DNA from: an uncultured Bacteroides sp.
Lineage (GTDB): Bacteria; Bacteroidota; Bacteroidia; Bacteroidales; Bacteroidaceae
Length of the DNA stretch: 14,450 nucleotides
Assembly (NCBI GenBank): GCA_900557355.1
Contig: USSR01000098.1
Location: forward strand, 1-14,450
Direction of reading: 5' to 3'
In this document: positions 1-8,750 of the stretch, piece after piece
Layout of the letters: every line of letters begins with the position of its first letter
Numbering within the stretch: the stretch's first letter is position 1
Position numbers and translations under genes: made by a program
The notes under the pieces: model-generated
The model's input: the letters and a program-made list of their open reading frames with translations, nothing else
What the model was told of the DNA's origin: nothing
The model's database searches: none

Positions 1-3000
1 GTAAAGCAAGGAGCTGTGCTGAAAATATCATATGTAGGCTATCAAACACAAGAAGTGAAAGCCGTCAGAACTATGAAAATCATCTTGAAAGAGGATAGCG
101 AAATACTCTCGGAAGTAGTAGTTGTAGGTTACGGTTCTCAAAAAAGAGCCAACCTAACAGGTGCCATTGCAACAGTAGATGTCAGCAAGACTCTGGAAGG
201 ACGCCAAATAGCCGATATCGGCCGCGGTTTACAAGGTACAACGCCGGGATTATCTGTTGTTATCCCAAGTGGTGAAATCGGTTCGGACCCAACCATAAAG
301 GTACGTGGACAAATAGGTTCCATTGATGGAAGCTCTACTCCGCTAATTTTGTTGGATAACGTGGAAATTCCCTCTATCCAGATGGTGAATCCCGATGATG
401 TTGAATCTATCACCGTATTAAAAGATGCAGCTTCCGCTTCCATCTATGGAGCCAAAGCCGCTTTCGGTGTAGTATTGATCACTTCCAAAAAAGGTGCCAG
501 AAACGAAAAAGTAGAAGTAAGTTATTCCGGTAACTTCTCTTGGCAAAACATTTCCAAGAAGATGGAAATGGCAGGTGTCGATGGTATTCAATACCGTATT
601 GATGCCCTGAAACGTGCCAAAGGAACTCTTTACGGCGCATTCTGGTATGTAGATGAAACGAGCCTTGAAAGAGCTAAGGAATGGGAAAATACTTGGGGTG
701 GCAAGTTAGGCGTTAACGATCCGTTCGTTTATGGACGCGACTGGTACGTGGACGCTTCTAATCGCAAATTCTCTATACGTACTTTCGATCCGTATGATTA
801 TATGATTCGCGAATGGACTCCTTCACAAACCCACAATATTTCACTGAGTGGTAAAAGCGGCAAAACCACATTCAATGTCGGTTTAGGTTATCTGGACCAG
901 AACGGTCTGATGAAAGTGGCTAAACATGATGATTTTCGCCGATGGAACGGCTCCATACGTTTAAGTACAGAAATCAACAAGTACATTACAGCTCGTGCCG
1001 GAGCTAATTATTCAAAACGCAACAAACGTTATGCTTATGCCACAAATTCTACGACGGCTGACCCATGGCTCTATCTCTATCGTTGGGACAGCACTTATCC
1101 AATGGGATACGATGAGAATGGAAACGAAATGCGTAGCCCTGTTTCTGAAGTGCATCAGGCTAACACTGCAAACAAAGAAGACAACTACCTGAGTTTCAAT
1201 GTAGGTGCTACTTTAAAAATAACAAAGGACTGGAAATTTGATATTGACTACACCTATGCCGGTGAAGATCAGATTTGGAAAAAGAACGGTACTAAGTATA
1301 CGGCCGCTGATACTTGGACAGCTCCTGTCAAAAGGCTAGACGGCAATGGCAACCAAATATATGTCAATAATAAAGGAGAAGTAGTATCCGCAGGTAGCCA
1401 AGGGGCTATGCCTGCCTATGACCTAAACTATCGTCAATACACAGCGGATGGCGGAAACCCCGACCACATACGCCGCCAAGTGACCCATGCCAAACGGCAT
1501 CCGCAGAATATTACGACTGATTACAATTGGCAGATCAACAAACAAAACAATTTAAAGGTATTGGCTGGTATGAACCGGACAGATTGGGAATCTGAGGACA
1601 ACTGGTCACAGATCACCAACCTGACTGACATCAACAACCTCAGCTGGGACAAGACAATCGGTACGCAGACTTCCAGCGGTAACCTTTATTGGGACGGTCA
1701 GCTTGGTTTCTTTGGGCGTGTCAATTACAATTTTATGGATAAATACCTGTTGGAAGCAAATGTCCGCTATGATGGCTCTTCCAAATTCCCCAGCAGCCTG
1801 CAATGGAGAGCATTCCCTTCATTCTCCGCAGGATGGCGTCTCAGTGAAGAAAAATTCATGACTTGGTCTAAACCAATTCTTTCTTCTTTGAAGCTTCGCG
1901 GTTCTTGGGGTATGATTGGCGACCAGACTGTATCCAGTTCATTATATGTACCAACTATCAGCCAAGGACAGGTAAGCCAGCTCGACCCAAGCGGCAACAA
2001 AATTATTTATGCCGGAACTCCCGCTGCTGTAGACCCCAGTATTACCTGGCAGGATATCGCTACTTTAGACTTCGGTTTCGACGCACGTTTCTTTGAGGGT
2101 AGTTTGGGTATCACATTCGACTGGTACCAACGCGATACGAAGAATATGATTGTTCCCGGTGAAGGCGTTACATGGACTTTCGGCGCAGGATCGCCGAAGG
2201 GTAACTTCGGTTCATTAAGGACAAGAGGTTGGGAACTTTCCATTGACTATAACCACCGTTTTGAGAACGGATTAGGGCTCAATGCCATGTTTACAATTTC
2301 TGATGCCCAGACAGAAGTTACCGCATACGGTGATACCAAGAGCATTAGCAGTTGGTATGTCGGAAAGAAGTATGGAGAAATCTGGGGCTACCGCACAGAC
2401 CGACTTTATCAGAAGGATGACTTTGTATATGAGAACGGCAAGCCGGTAACTGTTTATGCTTTGAATGGTAAAGAGGTACCCGCCAATACTCCCGGCGCCA
2501 AAGAAATGAACAAGTTAAAAGACCCGAATGGCATATATCAAGACTACTTCCAAACAGGAACGATCAAATTCGGCCCGGGTGACGTAAAATATAAAGATAT
2601 AAATGGTGACGGGAAAATAGATGCGGGAGCCCGTTCTGTAGATACCGTAACAGACAAAGACGATCCCAATTATGGCAAACGTAATACCGGTGACTTGGAA
2701 GTAATTGGTAATTCTACTCCACGTTACGAATATGGTATTCGCCTGGGTGCTGATTACAAAGGTTTTGACATCTCTATCTTTATGCAAGGTGTGGGCAAAC
2801 GTGACATTTGGGGAGCAGGCTTCCTTGCAATACCGGGCTTCAATACAAGTGACGGTGCTATGCCTCAGGCTATTGCCGAGAACTACTGGAGAGAAGACCG
2901 TACCAATGCTTTCTATCCTGCCGCTTACAATATGGCAGGTTCAAATACCGGTTTCAATATGCAAACTCAAGACCGTTACTTGCTCAACATGTCTTACTTC

Positions 3001-3252
3001 CGCATCAAGAATATTACATTGGGATATACATTACCTGCCGTATGGACCAAGAAAGTATTAATCAACAAAGCCCGTATTTATGTTGCATGCGAGAACTTCT
3101 TTACATTTGATAATTTGAGAGGCCTGCCCATTGATCCGGAAGAAATCTCAGGCTTCTCTATGTTCAACTCTACAAACTACAATTCCGGTCGTACAGGTGT
3201 TGGTACACCTACTATGAAGAACATGTCTGTAGGCATTCAATTAAACTTCTAA
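1..3252 (+). CDS. SusC/RagA-like TonB-dependent outer-membrane transporter, 5' end outside window
   Basis: Outer-membrane channel that, with a SusD lipoprotein lid, imports oligomers using TonB energy. The frame is open from base 1 (1083 residues visible). The first ~30 residues (VLKISYVGYQTQEV) are the end of a carboxypeptidase-D-regulatory-like domain, so the GTG at 16 is not the start; the true start and signal peptide lie upstream. Next come the TonB-box-like segment SEVVVVGYGSQ (residues 37-47), a plug domain (about 50-170, with LKDAASASIYG), then the beta-barrel, ending in the aromatic-terminated QLNF expected for barrel insertion. A calcium-loop-like DINGDGKID sits at about residues 866-874, common in this family. 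SusD starts 12 bp downstream. Substrate cannot be read from sequence; peptidoglycan fragments are a guess from the neighbours. Family call is secure. Confidence 0.96.
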   Translation, partial: VKQGAVLKISYVGYQTQEVKAVRTMKIILKEDSEILSEVVVVGYGSQKRANLTGAIATVDVSKTLEGRQIADIGRGLQGTTPGLSVVIPSGEIGSDPTIKVRGQIGSIDGSSTPLILLDNVEIPSIQMVNPDDVESITVLKDAASASIYGAKAAFGVVLITSKKGARNEKVEVSYSGNFSWQNISKKMEMAGVDGIQYRIDALKRAKGTLYGAFWYVDETSLERAKEWENTWGGKLGVNDPFVYGRDWYVDASNRKFSIRTFDPYDYMIREWTPSQTHNISLSGKSGKTTFNVGLGYLDQNGLMKVAKHDDFRRWNGSIRLSTEINKYITARAGANYSKRNKRYAYATNSTTADPWLYLYRWDSTYPMGYDENGNEMRSPVSEVHQANTANKEDNYLSFNVGATLKITKDWKFDIDYTYAGEDQIWKKNGTKYTAADTWTAPVKRLDGNGNQIYVNNKGEVVSAGSQGAMPAYDLNYRQYTADGGNPDHIRRQVTHAKRHPQNITTDYNWQINKQNNLKVLAGMNRTDWESEDNWSQITNLTDINNLSWDKTIGTQTSSGNLYWDGQLGFFGRVNYNFMDKYLLEANVRYDGSSKFPSSLQWRAFPSFSAGWRLSEEKFMTWSKPILSSLKLRGSWGMIGDQTVSSSLYVPTISQGQVSQLDPSGNKIIYAGTPAAVDPSITWQDIATLDFGFDARFFEGSLGITFDWYQRDTKNMIVPGEGVTWTFGAGSPKGNFGSLRTRGWELSIDYNHRFENGLGLNAMFTISDAQTEVTAYGDTKSISSWYVGKKYGEIWGYRTDRLYQKDDFVYENGKPVTVYALNGKEVPANTPGAKEMNKLKDPNGIYQDYFQTGTIKFGPGDVKYKDINGDGKIDAGARSVDTVTDKDDPNYGKRNTGDLEVIGNSTPRYEYGIRLGADYKGFDISIFMQGVGKRDIWGAGFLAIPGFNTSDGAMPQAIAENYWREDRTNAFYPAAYNMAGSNTGFNMQTQDRYLLNMSYFRIKNITLGYTLPAVWTKKVLINKARIYVACENFFTFDNLRGLPIDPEEISGFSMFNSTNYNSGRTGVGTPTMKNMSVGIQLNF

Positions 3253-3264
3253 AAACATACCATT

Positions 3265-5088
3265 ATGAAAAAATATATATTCACTATACTCTCAGTGGCA
3301 GTTCTAATGACTACATCTTGCGATGACATTCTGGACCGCCCGCAATTGAACACTCCGACAGACGGCACATTCTGGAAAACCGAAATGGATGCCCGTCTGT
3401 ACGCCAACGGTTTTTACCGGAACTATTTTGTCGGTTATGCCGACGGGTGGGCTACCAACTATACCCCTTTGCGTGGTATGTCTTTCTCTGACGATTTAGC
3501 CTCTACCGGACAACAGTCATCATTCAGCAACTCAATACCTACGAGCCTTGGCAGTTCAAACGCAAATGACTTGGCAACTTATCAAACCCAGTATGTCGGG
3601 CCGACCTGGAATTTCACCTGGATACGTAAAGCAAATGTATTTATGGAACGCTTGGAAGCCAATATGAAAGGAAATGTAACGGAAGAGGCATTTAACCACT
3701 GGCATGCCGTAGCAGCTTTCTTTAAGTGTTTCTCATATTCCCGACTGGTAGCTGTATTTGGTGATGTGCCATATTATGAAACCTCATTTGCCAACAGCGA
3801 CCTGGAGGCTATGTATAAAGACCGGGACAGTCGTGTGTTTGTAATGGATAAGGTTCACGATATGTTAAAGAACGAAGTACTGGTCAACATGCGCAACAAC
3901 GATGGCGCCAATACCCTAAATCGATATGTGGCAGCCGCATTTGCCTCCCGCTGGATGCTTTTTGAGGGAACATGGCAAAAATATCATGGTGGAGACCAAG
4001 CTGCTGCAACCAAGTATCTGCAATTGGCCAAGGAAGCAGCTGAAATAGTAATCAATAGTGGCAAATTTGCTATTGACACTCCATTCCGCGAAGTATTCGG
4101 TTCACAAGACTTAAAGGGTAACAAGGAAGCCATCATGTATCGGCACTATACATTCGAAATGCTTAAACACCATATTGCATCTTATTCCAACGGAGTAGAA
4201 AGCCAAGCCCCAGCTCCCAATCTCGCCCTAGCAAAGTCCTTCATCTGCCAGGATGGTAAGGTTTATCAACATTCGGATATAGAAAATGCAAAATTGCTGA
4301 GCATTGCTAATCTGGCAAAGACCCGTGACCCACGCTTTGAAGCTACATTCATTGACCATGTAAATACAAATTCTGTTACATTGCTTTATGCTTCCAAGTT
4401 CATTGATCGTGAGGCACTGACAATGGACAATCCGAAAAACAACCCTATTTATGATTCTAATACTAACACAAATGATGCCCCAGTTATCCGCTACGCAGAG
4501 GTCTTATTGAACTGGATCGAAGCTAAAGCAGAATTGGGTGGAGTAACTCAGACCGATATTGACAACTCCATTAATCAACTGAGACGTCGCCCACTGGATG
4601 CTACTGCACAAGCTAAGGGATTAAAAAATACTGCTGACATGAAATTATCTGATATCACAACAGACTTTGATCCTGCAAGAGATCAGGACGTTGATCCTCT
4701 AATTTGGGAAATCCGCCGTGAACGCCGTATGGAATTAGTCTATGAACATTGCCGTTTACATGACATCAAACGTTGGAAAAAGCTGGAATACATGAACAAT
4801 AGCAAATATCCGGATACGATGACAGGACCTTGGGTCGATATGCCCAAAGAAGTTCCAACCTATTTAGACGATCAATATATTGGTAAGCGACAGGTAAAGA
4901 AAGAAGATGGTAGTATTATCACTTTTGATGGGACCAATGCTGCTGATATGGTAGGCTATTATCTGCCAACGAATGCCTTGCCACGCAACACCTTTAGTGA
5001 TCGCAGTTATTGTTCTCCTGTAGGCGAACAAGAAATCAACACTTATGCGGAGAAAGGCTTCAAACTAACACAGACAAAGGGTTGGTAA
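3265..5088 (+). CDS. SusD/RagB-like surface glycan-binding lipoprotein
   Basis: Surface lipoprotein that caps the upstream SusC channel and binds ligand. The 607-residue product begins MKKYIFTILSVAVLMTTSC: a lipoprotein signal peptide with the lipidated cysteine at residue 19. The following DDILD is acidic, matching the surface-export signal type of Bacteroidota lipoproteins. The N-terminal TPR-like half contains PTWNFTWIRKANVFMERL (114-131) and the typical RLVAVFGDVPYYE (160-172). The RagB/SusD C-terminal part contains NDAPVIRYAEVLLNWIEAKAEL (about 403-424) and WEIRRERRMELVYEHCRLHD (481-500) followed by IKRW, all hallmark SusD segments. The length is slightly above the usual 500-600. It lies 12 bp after SusC, so the two are certainly co-transcribed. 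No separate SusE/F-type binding lipoprotein follows it. Ligand unknown. Confidence 0.96.
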   Translation: MKKYIFTILSVAVLMTTSCDDILDRPQLNTPTDGTFWKTEMDARLYANGFYRNYFVGYADGWATNYTPLRGMSFSDDLASTGQQSSFSNSIPTSLGSSNANDLATYQTQYVGPTWNFTWIRKANVFMERLEANMKGNVTEEAFNHWHAVAAFFKCFSYSRLVAVFGDVPYYETSFANSDLEAMYKDRDSRVFVMDKVHDMLKNEVLVNMRNNDGANTLNRYVAAAFASRWMLFEGTWQKYHGGDQAAATKYLQLAKEAAEIVINSGKFAIDTPFREVFGSQDLKGNKEAIMYRHYTFEMLKHHIASYSNGVESQAPAPNLALAKSFICQDGKVYQHSDIENAKLLSIANLAKTRDPRFEATFIDHVNTNSVTLLYASKFIDREALTMDNPKNNPIYDSNTNTNDAPVIRYAEVLLNWIEAKAELGGVTQTDIDNSINQLRRRPLDATAQAKGLKNTADMKLSDITTDFDPARDQDVDPLIWEIRRERRMELVYEHCRLHDIKRWKKLEYMNNSKYPDTMTGPWVDMPKEVPTYLDDQYIGKRQVKKEDGSIITFDGTNAADMVGYYLPTNALPRNTFSDRSYCSPVGEQEINTYAEKGFKLTQTKGW

Positions 5089-5126
5089 TTATGCACAATA
5101 CTCTCTAAATCACTCAGACTAAAAAG

Positions 5127-5175
5127 AATAATGCCTACCCATTTGTGTTCCTGCATAAATGAGTCAGGCATTATT
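5127..5175 (+). other. Intercistronic stem-loop between susD and the small exported gene
   Basis: A perfect 10-bp inverted repeat, AATAATGCCT at 5127-5136 and AGGCATTATT at 5166-5175, encloses a second stem (5140-5147 with 5154-5161, CATTTGTG / CATAAATG, one G-U pair) with a 6-nt loop. The two helices are separated by a 3/4-nt internal loop. It starts 38 bp after the SusD stop and ends 27 bp before the next start. Downstream bases (GCTTATTCAC) are only moderately T-rich, so it could be a weak terminator, an RNA-stability element or a processing site. The pairing is seen; the role is inferred. Confidence 0.6.
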
Positions 5176-5202
5176 GCTTATTCACTAAAACATAATAACG
5201 CT

Positions 5203-5850
5203 ATGAAACAATATTTACTTTTATTCTATTTGGCATGCTCCGTATGCATGCTTCATGCTCAAGACAAGGAGAGTTCCCCTTATCTTTTTAATGATTTTCA
5301 AGAAGCAACCGTTTACTTCAAAGACGGTTCACAATATCACGAAAAGATGAATTACAATCTGTTAGTGGACAAGTTTTATTTTATTGACCATATAGACAAT
5401 AAAGTAAAAGTATTAAGTAATCCACAGGATATACAGATTATAAAGTTTGGTAATCGAGTGTTCTATACGGAAGGAAATTATGGGATTGAAATTCTGCCGA
5501 CAAATCCCGTATTGTATATACAATATAAGGGGAATATGCGTAAAGAAGCCTCAAAAGGCGCCTATGGTCAACCCGCAGAAACATCTTCTGTAAAAACATA
5601 CGGAGGGACGTATGCAGGACGTGGAGAACGCTATGAATTCGATCCGGAAAAATTGATACTTGGACGTCGATACAATATTTATTGGGTAGAAAAGAAAGGG
5701 AAGAAAAAATCTTTCAAGAACTTCAAACAATTCCTGAAATTATACCCTAAACATAAAGAGGAGCTAAAATTATTCATCAAAGAGAACAATATAGACTTTA
5801 ATAATGTGCAACAGATCTCAAGATTGTGCATTCACGCAGATTCACTCTAA
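5203..5850 (+). CDS. Small exported protein of unknown function (Bacteroidota-specific type)
   Basis: Not recognised as a functional family. I place the start at ATG 5203, giving 215 residues, because it opens directly with a signal peptide (MKQYLLLFYLACSVCMLHAQ, cleavage likely after A19). The in-frame ATG at 5131 would add 24 non-signal residues encoded by the stem-loop and is unlikely. The mature part has a beta-rich region with ATVYFKDGSQYHEKMNYNLL (35-54) and repeated short strands, resembling exported hypothetical proteins of Bacteroidota that carry a YFKDG...NYNLL pattern. A lysine-rich stretch follows (WVEKKGKKKSFKNFKQFLK, 161-179), then a basic/acidic helical tail. No catalytic motif, lipobox or transmembrane segment beyond the signal is visible, so a periplasmic location is likely. 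It follows SusD by 114 bp and precedes a terminator, so it is the last gene of the SusCD unit. Confidence 0.8.
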   Translation: MKQYLLLFYLACSVCMLHAQDKESSPYLFNDFQEATVYFKDGSQYHEKMNYNLLVDKFYFIDHIDNKVKVLSNPQDIQIIKFGNRVFYTEGNYGIEILPTNPVLYIQYKGNMRKEASKGAYGQPAETSSVKTYGGTYAGRGERYEFDPEKLILGRRYNIYWVEKKGKKKSFKNFKQFLKLYPKHKEELKLFIKENNIDFNNVQQISRLCIHADSL

Positions 5851-5897
5851 TATACTTACTCCAAAACCATGTTCCCTCAATAACAAAGATAACATCG

Positions 5898-5942
5898 CCC
5901 ATTCATTTCATATCTTTTGAATATGAATGGGACTTTTTCTTT
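5898..5942 (+). terminator. Rho-independent terminator after the SusCD unit
   Basis: CCCATTCAT (5898-5906) pairs perfectly with ATGAATGGG (5923-5931). An inner TTCA/TGAA helix extends the stem past a one-base bulge, leaving a short T-rich loop. The T-rich run ACTTTTTCTTT follows immediately. It lies 48 bp past the stop of the small exported gene, and no gene is interrupted. It separates the SusCD transcription unit from namZ. Confidence 0.8.
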
Positions 5943-6008
5943 CATTAAGCCCTCACCCTTGAGTTGCAAATTAATAATTATAATACTAAAAATAACAAAA
6001 TAAGTGTT

Positions 6009-6036
6009 TTTGATATTAAAATAAAGTCTATCTTTG
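6009..6036 (+). promoter_or_regulatory. Bacteroides-type promoter for the namZ unit
   Basis: TATCTTTG at 6029-6036 is an exact match to the Bacteroides -7 consensus TAnnTTTG. A TTTG (6009-6012, within a TTTTTG run) lies upstream as the -33 element. The spacer is 16 bp from that TTTG, or 18 bp if the TTTT at 6007 is used; the usual value is about 19-21, so the -33 box is not ideal. Transcription would start near 6041-6046, leaving an A/T-rich leader of about 30 nt before the namZ ATG. It sits right after the terminator at 5898-5942. Confidence 0.6.
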
Positions 6037-6071
6037 TTGCTACGAAAATCCTCCTTAACAATAATACTATT

Positions 6072-7238
6072 ATGAAGAAACTTCTGCTACTGGCTCTTTT
6101 ATTGTGCAGTGCCTTCTTGTGTCAAGCGCAAAAAGATCGAATCATTTTGGGTGACGAACAGACTTCCGAGTATTTTCCCATCCTGAAAGATAAGAAAATC
6201 GCTATATTCTCCAATCATACAGGAATGATAGGAGACAAACATTTATTGGATGTCCTTTTAGAAAATAAGTTCAATGTAGTTGCCATTTTTTCACCAGAAC
6301 ATGGATTCCGTGGAAATGCAGATGCAGGAGAACACGTATCCAGTTCAGTAGACTCAAAAACGGGTGTACCTATCCTTTCACTTTATGAAGGTAAAGATAA
6401 GAAGCCAAGTAAGGATTCAATGCAAAAGTTCGATATATTAATAATAGATATACAAGATGTAGGGCTACGCTTCTATACCTATTATATAACAATGTGCAGG
6501 CTAATGGATGTTTGTGCGGAATATAATAAAAAAGTCTTATTGTTAGATCGCCCCAATCCAAACGGACATTATGTAGACGGACCGATTCTGGATATGAAAT
6601 ATAAATCAGGTGTGGGATGGTTGCCGATTCCTATTGTACACGGAATGACATTAGGGGAACTTGCATTAATGGTAAATGGAGAAGGCTGGTTACCCGGTTC
6701 ACGCAAATGTGATTTAGCTGTTATCAAGTGTAAGAACTATACACACCAGACAAGGTATCAGTTGCCAATTCCTCCATCTCCTAATCTGCCGAATATGAAG
6801 TCAATATATTTATATCCGTCTACTTGTTTCTTTGAAGCAACACCTGTCAGCTTAGGCAGAGGGACTTCACTGCCATTTCAGGTGTATGGACATCCCAATA
6901 TGACCGGATATAATTATAGCTTCACTCCAAGAAGTATTCCCGGAGCAAAGAATCCGCCTCAGTTGAATAAACTATGCCATGGCGTAGATCTGAGCAATAT
7001 GAGCGATGAGGAAATCTGGAAGCGAGGAGTAGATTTAACCTATGTCATTGACGCCTACCGTAACTTGAATCTGGATGACCATTTCTTCCGCCCGTTCTTT
7101 GAGTTGTTAGTGGGAAGAGATTATGTACGGAAAATGATTAAAGAAGGAAAAAGTGCTGATGAAATTAAAGCCATGTGGAAAGGTGATGTTGAAAAGTTCA
7201 AGGCACAACGTAAACCATATTTGCTTTATGAAGAGTAA
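6072..7238 (+). CDS. namZ: DUF1343/GH171 exo-beta-N-acetylmuramidase, periplasmic
   Basis: The family (founder: B. subtilis NamZ/YbbC) removes MurNAc from non-reducing ends of peptidoglycan glycans and muropeptides. I use ATG 6072 (388 residues) because it opens with a clean Sec signal peptide, MKKLLLLALLLCSAFLCQA, with cleavage near residue 19. The TTG at 5964 would lie upstream of the promoter and is rejected. Family blocks are SNHTG (47-51), SPEHGFRG (74-81, with E76/H77 candidate active-site residues), FDILIIDIQDVGLRFYTY (120-137) in a Rossmann-like half, and LLLDRPNP (156-163). Then come VHGMTLGELA (189-198) and YLYPSTCFFEATPVSLGRGT (246-265), with a smaller C-terminal domain ending in a charged helix. 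The length is normal for the family. It is the first gene after a promoter, 41 bp ahead of the symporter. Family is certain; MurNAc specificity is inferred from homology and context. Confidence 0.92.
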   Translation: MKKLLLLALLLCSAFLCQAQKDRIILGDEQTSEYFPILKDKKIAIFSNHTGMIGDKHLLDVLLENKFNVVAIFSPEHGFRGNADAGEHVSSSVDSKTGVPILSLYEGKDKKPSKDSMQKFDILIIDIQDVGLRFYTYYITMCRLMDVCAEYNKKVLLLDRPNPNGHYVDGPILDMKYKSGVGWLPIPIVHGMTLGELALMVNGEGWLPGSRKCDLAVIKCKNYTHQTRYQLPIPPSPNLPNMKSIYLYPSTCFFEATPVSLGRGTSLPFQVYGHPNMTGYNYSFTPRSIPGAKNPPQLNKLCHGVDLSNMSDEEIWKRGVDLTYVIDAYRNLNLDDHFFRPFFELLVGRDYVRKMIKEGKSADEIKAMWKGDVEKFKAQRKPYLLYEE

Positions 7239-7279
7239 GTTTATTACCGATATAAATTGTCCAATCGTAAAATAATAGT

Positions 7280-8728
7280 ATGAGCCCGATATCCGTTATT
7301 ATCACCATTGCCGCTTATTTTGTGATACTGTTCACTATATCCTACATAGCCGGTAGAAAAGCCGACAATGAAGGTTTCTTCGTTGGTAACCGTAAATCGG
7401 CCTGGTATGTTGTGGCATTTGCCATGATTGGGTCCAGCATCTCCGGAGTGACGTATGTATCAGTGCCGGGCATGGTAGCTGCCAGTAGTTTTGGTTATCT
7501 GCAAATGGTATTGGGATTTGTTGCGGGACAACTAATCATTGCATTCGTATTGACGCCACTGTTCTATCGGATGAACTTGGTGTCCATCTATGAATATCTG
7601 GAGAATCGTTTTGGTATGTCTTCCTATCGGACAGGTGCATGGTTCTTCTTCATATCTAAGATGCTGGGAGCCGCAGTACGTTTGTTCCTCGTATGTTTGA
7701 CACTGCAACTGCTGGTATTCGAACCGTTTGGATTACCTTTCATTTTGAATGTAGCTATTACCGTAGCATTAGTATGGCTCTATACGTTCCGGGGTGGAGT
7801 AAAATCCCTGATCTGGACAGATTCACTCAAAACATTCTGCCTGGTGGTATCGGTAGTTCTTTGCATCAGTTATATTGCTTCCGATCTTAATCTATCGCTT
7901 AGCAGTATGATCAGTACAATTGCCGATAGTGACATGTCACGCATCTTCTTCTTTGACGATATAAACAGTAAACAATATTTCTTCAAACAATTCTTTGCCG
8001 GGGCATTCACAATGATTGCCATGACAGGACTGGATCAGGACATGATGCAACGTAACCTCAGCTGCAAGAACTTCAAAGATTCACAGAAAAATATGATTAC
8101 GAGTGTTATATCACAGTTCTTCGTAATTCTGCTGTTCCTGATGCTGGGGGTATTGCTTTACATCTTTGCTGATAACCAGGGTATTCAGGTAGAAAAGAGC
8201 GATGAACTCTTCCCGTTGATAGCCACCGGTAACTACTTCCCTGCAATTGTAGGTATCCTGTTTATCATCGGACTTATTTCTTCGGCTTATTCCGCTGCCG
8301 GCTCAGCACTGACAGCTTTAACAACTTCCTTCACAGTAGATATCCTCGGGACAAAAGGCAGGACGGAAGAAGAAATCGTAAAGATACGCAAGCGGGTACA
8401 TATTGGTATGGCTGTAATTATGGGTATCACGATATTCGTATTCAACCTATTGAATAACACAAGTGTGATCGATGCCGTATATATACTGGCAAGTTACACA
8501 TACGGTCCCATCCTCGGATTATTCGCATTCGGTATATTCATGAAACAGCAGGTTCGCGATAAATATATCCCATTGGTAGCCATCCTCTCCCCTATCCTTT
8601 GCTTCATCCTGCAAAAGAATTCGGAAGCCTGGTTCAATGGGTATCAATTCAGCTACGAACTGTTGATATTCAACGCTCTGTTCACGTTTATCGGACTCTG
8701 TCTGCTGATCAGAAAAGATAAGAACTAA
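7280..8728 (+). CDS. Sodium:solute symporter (SSS family), candidate MurNAc/amino-sugar transporter
   Basis: Inner-membrane sodium-coupled carrier with the LeuT fold; 482 residues with about 13 hydrophobic segments and no cleavable signal. SSS hallmarks include GSSISGVTYVSVPG (51-64, first core helix of the family), LVSIYEYLENRFG (100-112), TFRGGVKSLIWTDSLK (169-184) and GLDQDMMQRNLSCKNF (250-265). SSAYSAAGSALTALTTSF (334-351) contains the serines and threonines expected to help form the sodium site. Helices continue to LCLLIRKDKN at the end. It lies between namZ (41 bp before) and the amidase (22 bp after). The T. forsythia MurNAc transporter MurT is, as I recall, of this same family, so import of MurNAc or a related sugar is a reasonable inference. 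SSS proteins carry many solutes, so other sugars or amino acids cannot be excluded. Confidence 0.93.
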   Translation: MSPISVIITIAAYFVILFTISYIAGRKADNEGFFVGNRKSAWYVVAFAMIGSSISGVTYVSVPGMVAASSFGYLQMVLGFVAGQLIIAFVLTPLFYRMNLVSIYEYLENRFGMSSYRTGAWFFFISKMLGAAVRLFLVCLTLQLLVFEPFGLPFILNVAITVALVWLYTFRGGVKSLIWTDSLKTFCLVVSVVLCISYIASDLNLSLSSMISTIADSDMSRIFFFDDINSKQYFFKQFFAGAFTMIAMTGLDQDMMQRNLSCKNFKDSQKNMITSVISQFFVILLFLMLGVLLYIFADNQGIQVEKSDELFPLIATGNYFPAIVGILFIIGLISSAYSAAGSALTALTTSFTVDILGTKGRTEEEIVKIRKRVHIGMAVIMGITIFVFNLLNNTSVIDAVYILASYTYGPILGLFAFGIFMKQQVRDKYIPLVAILSPILCFILQKNSEAWFNGYQFSYELLIFNALFTFIGLCLLIRKDKN

Positions 8729-8750
8729 TAATTAACTTAATACATCATCC

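Noticed and set aside
16..18. GTG as the start of the SusC gene
   Set aside because: The frame is open to base 1, and the residues around it are the interior of a conserved regulatory-like domain; no signal peptide follows.
138..443. Minus-strand open frame of 101 codons
   Set aside because: Lies fully inside the SusC plug-domain coding region, has no signal or motif, and is explained by the codon pattern of the real gene.
2705..3061. Plus-strand open frame of 118 codons in another frame of SusC
   Set aside because: Overlaps the conserved barrel-coding region, and the translation has no family features.
5131..5202. Longer start for the small exported gene at ATG 5131
   Set aside because: The extra 24 residues are not signal-like and are encoded by the stem-loop; ATG 5203 begins directly with a signal peptide.
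6050..6056. CCTCCTT in the namZ leader, resembling the 16S anti-Shine-Dalgarno sequence
   Set aside because: Too short to mean anything, and there is no partner AGGAGG near the start codon for a switch.
5964..6071. Longer namZ start at TTG 5964
   Set aside because: It would lie upstream of the predicted promoter and put 36 polar residues before a clear signal peptide.
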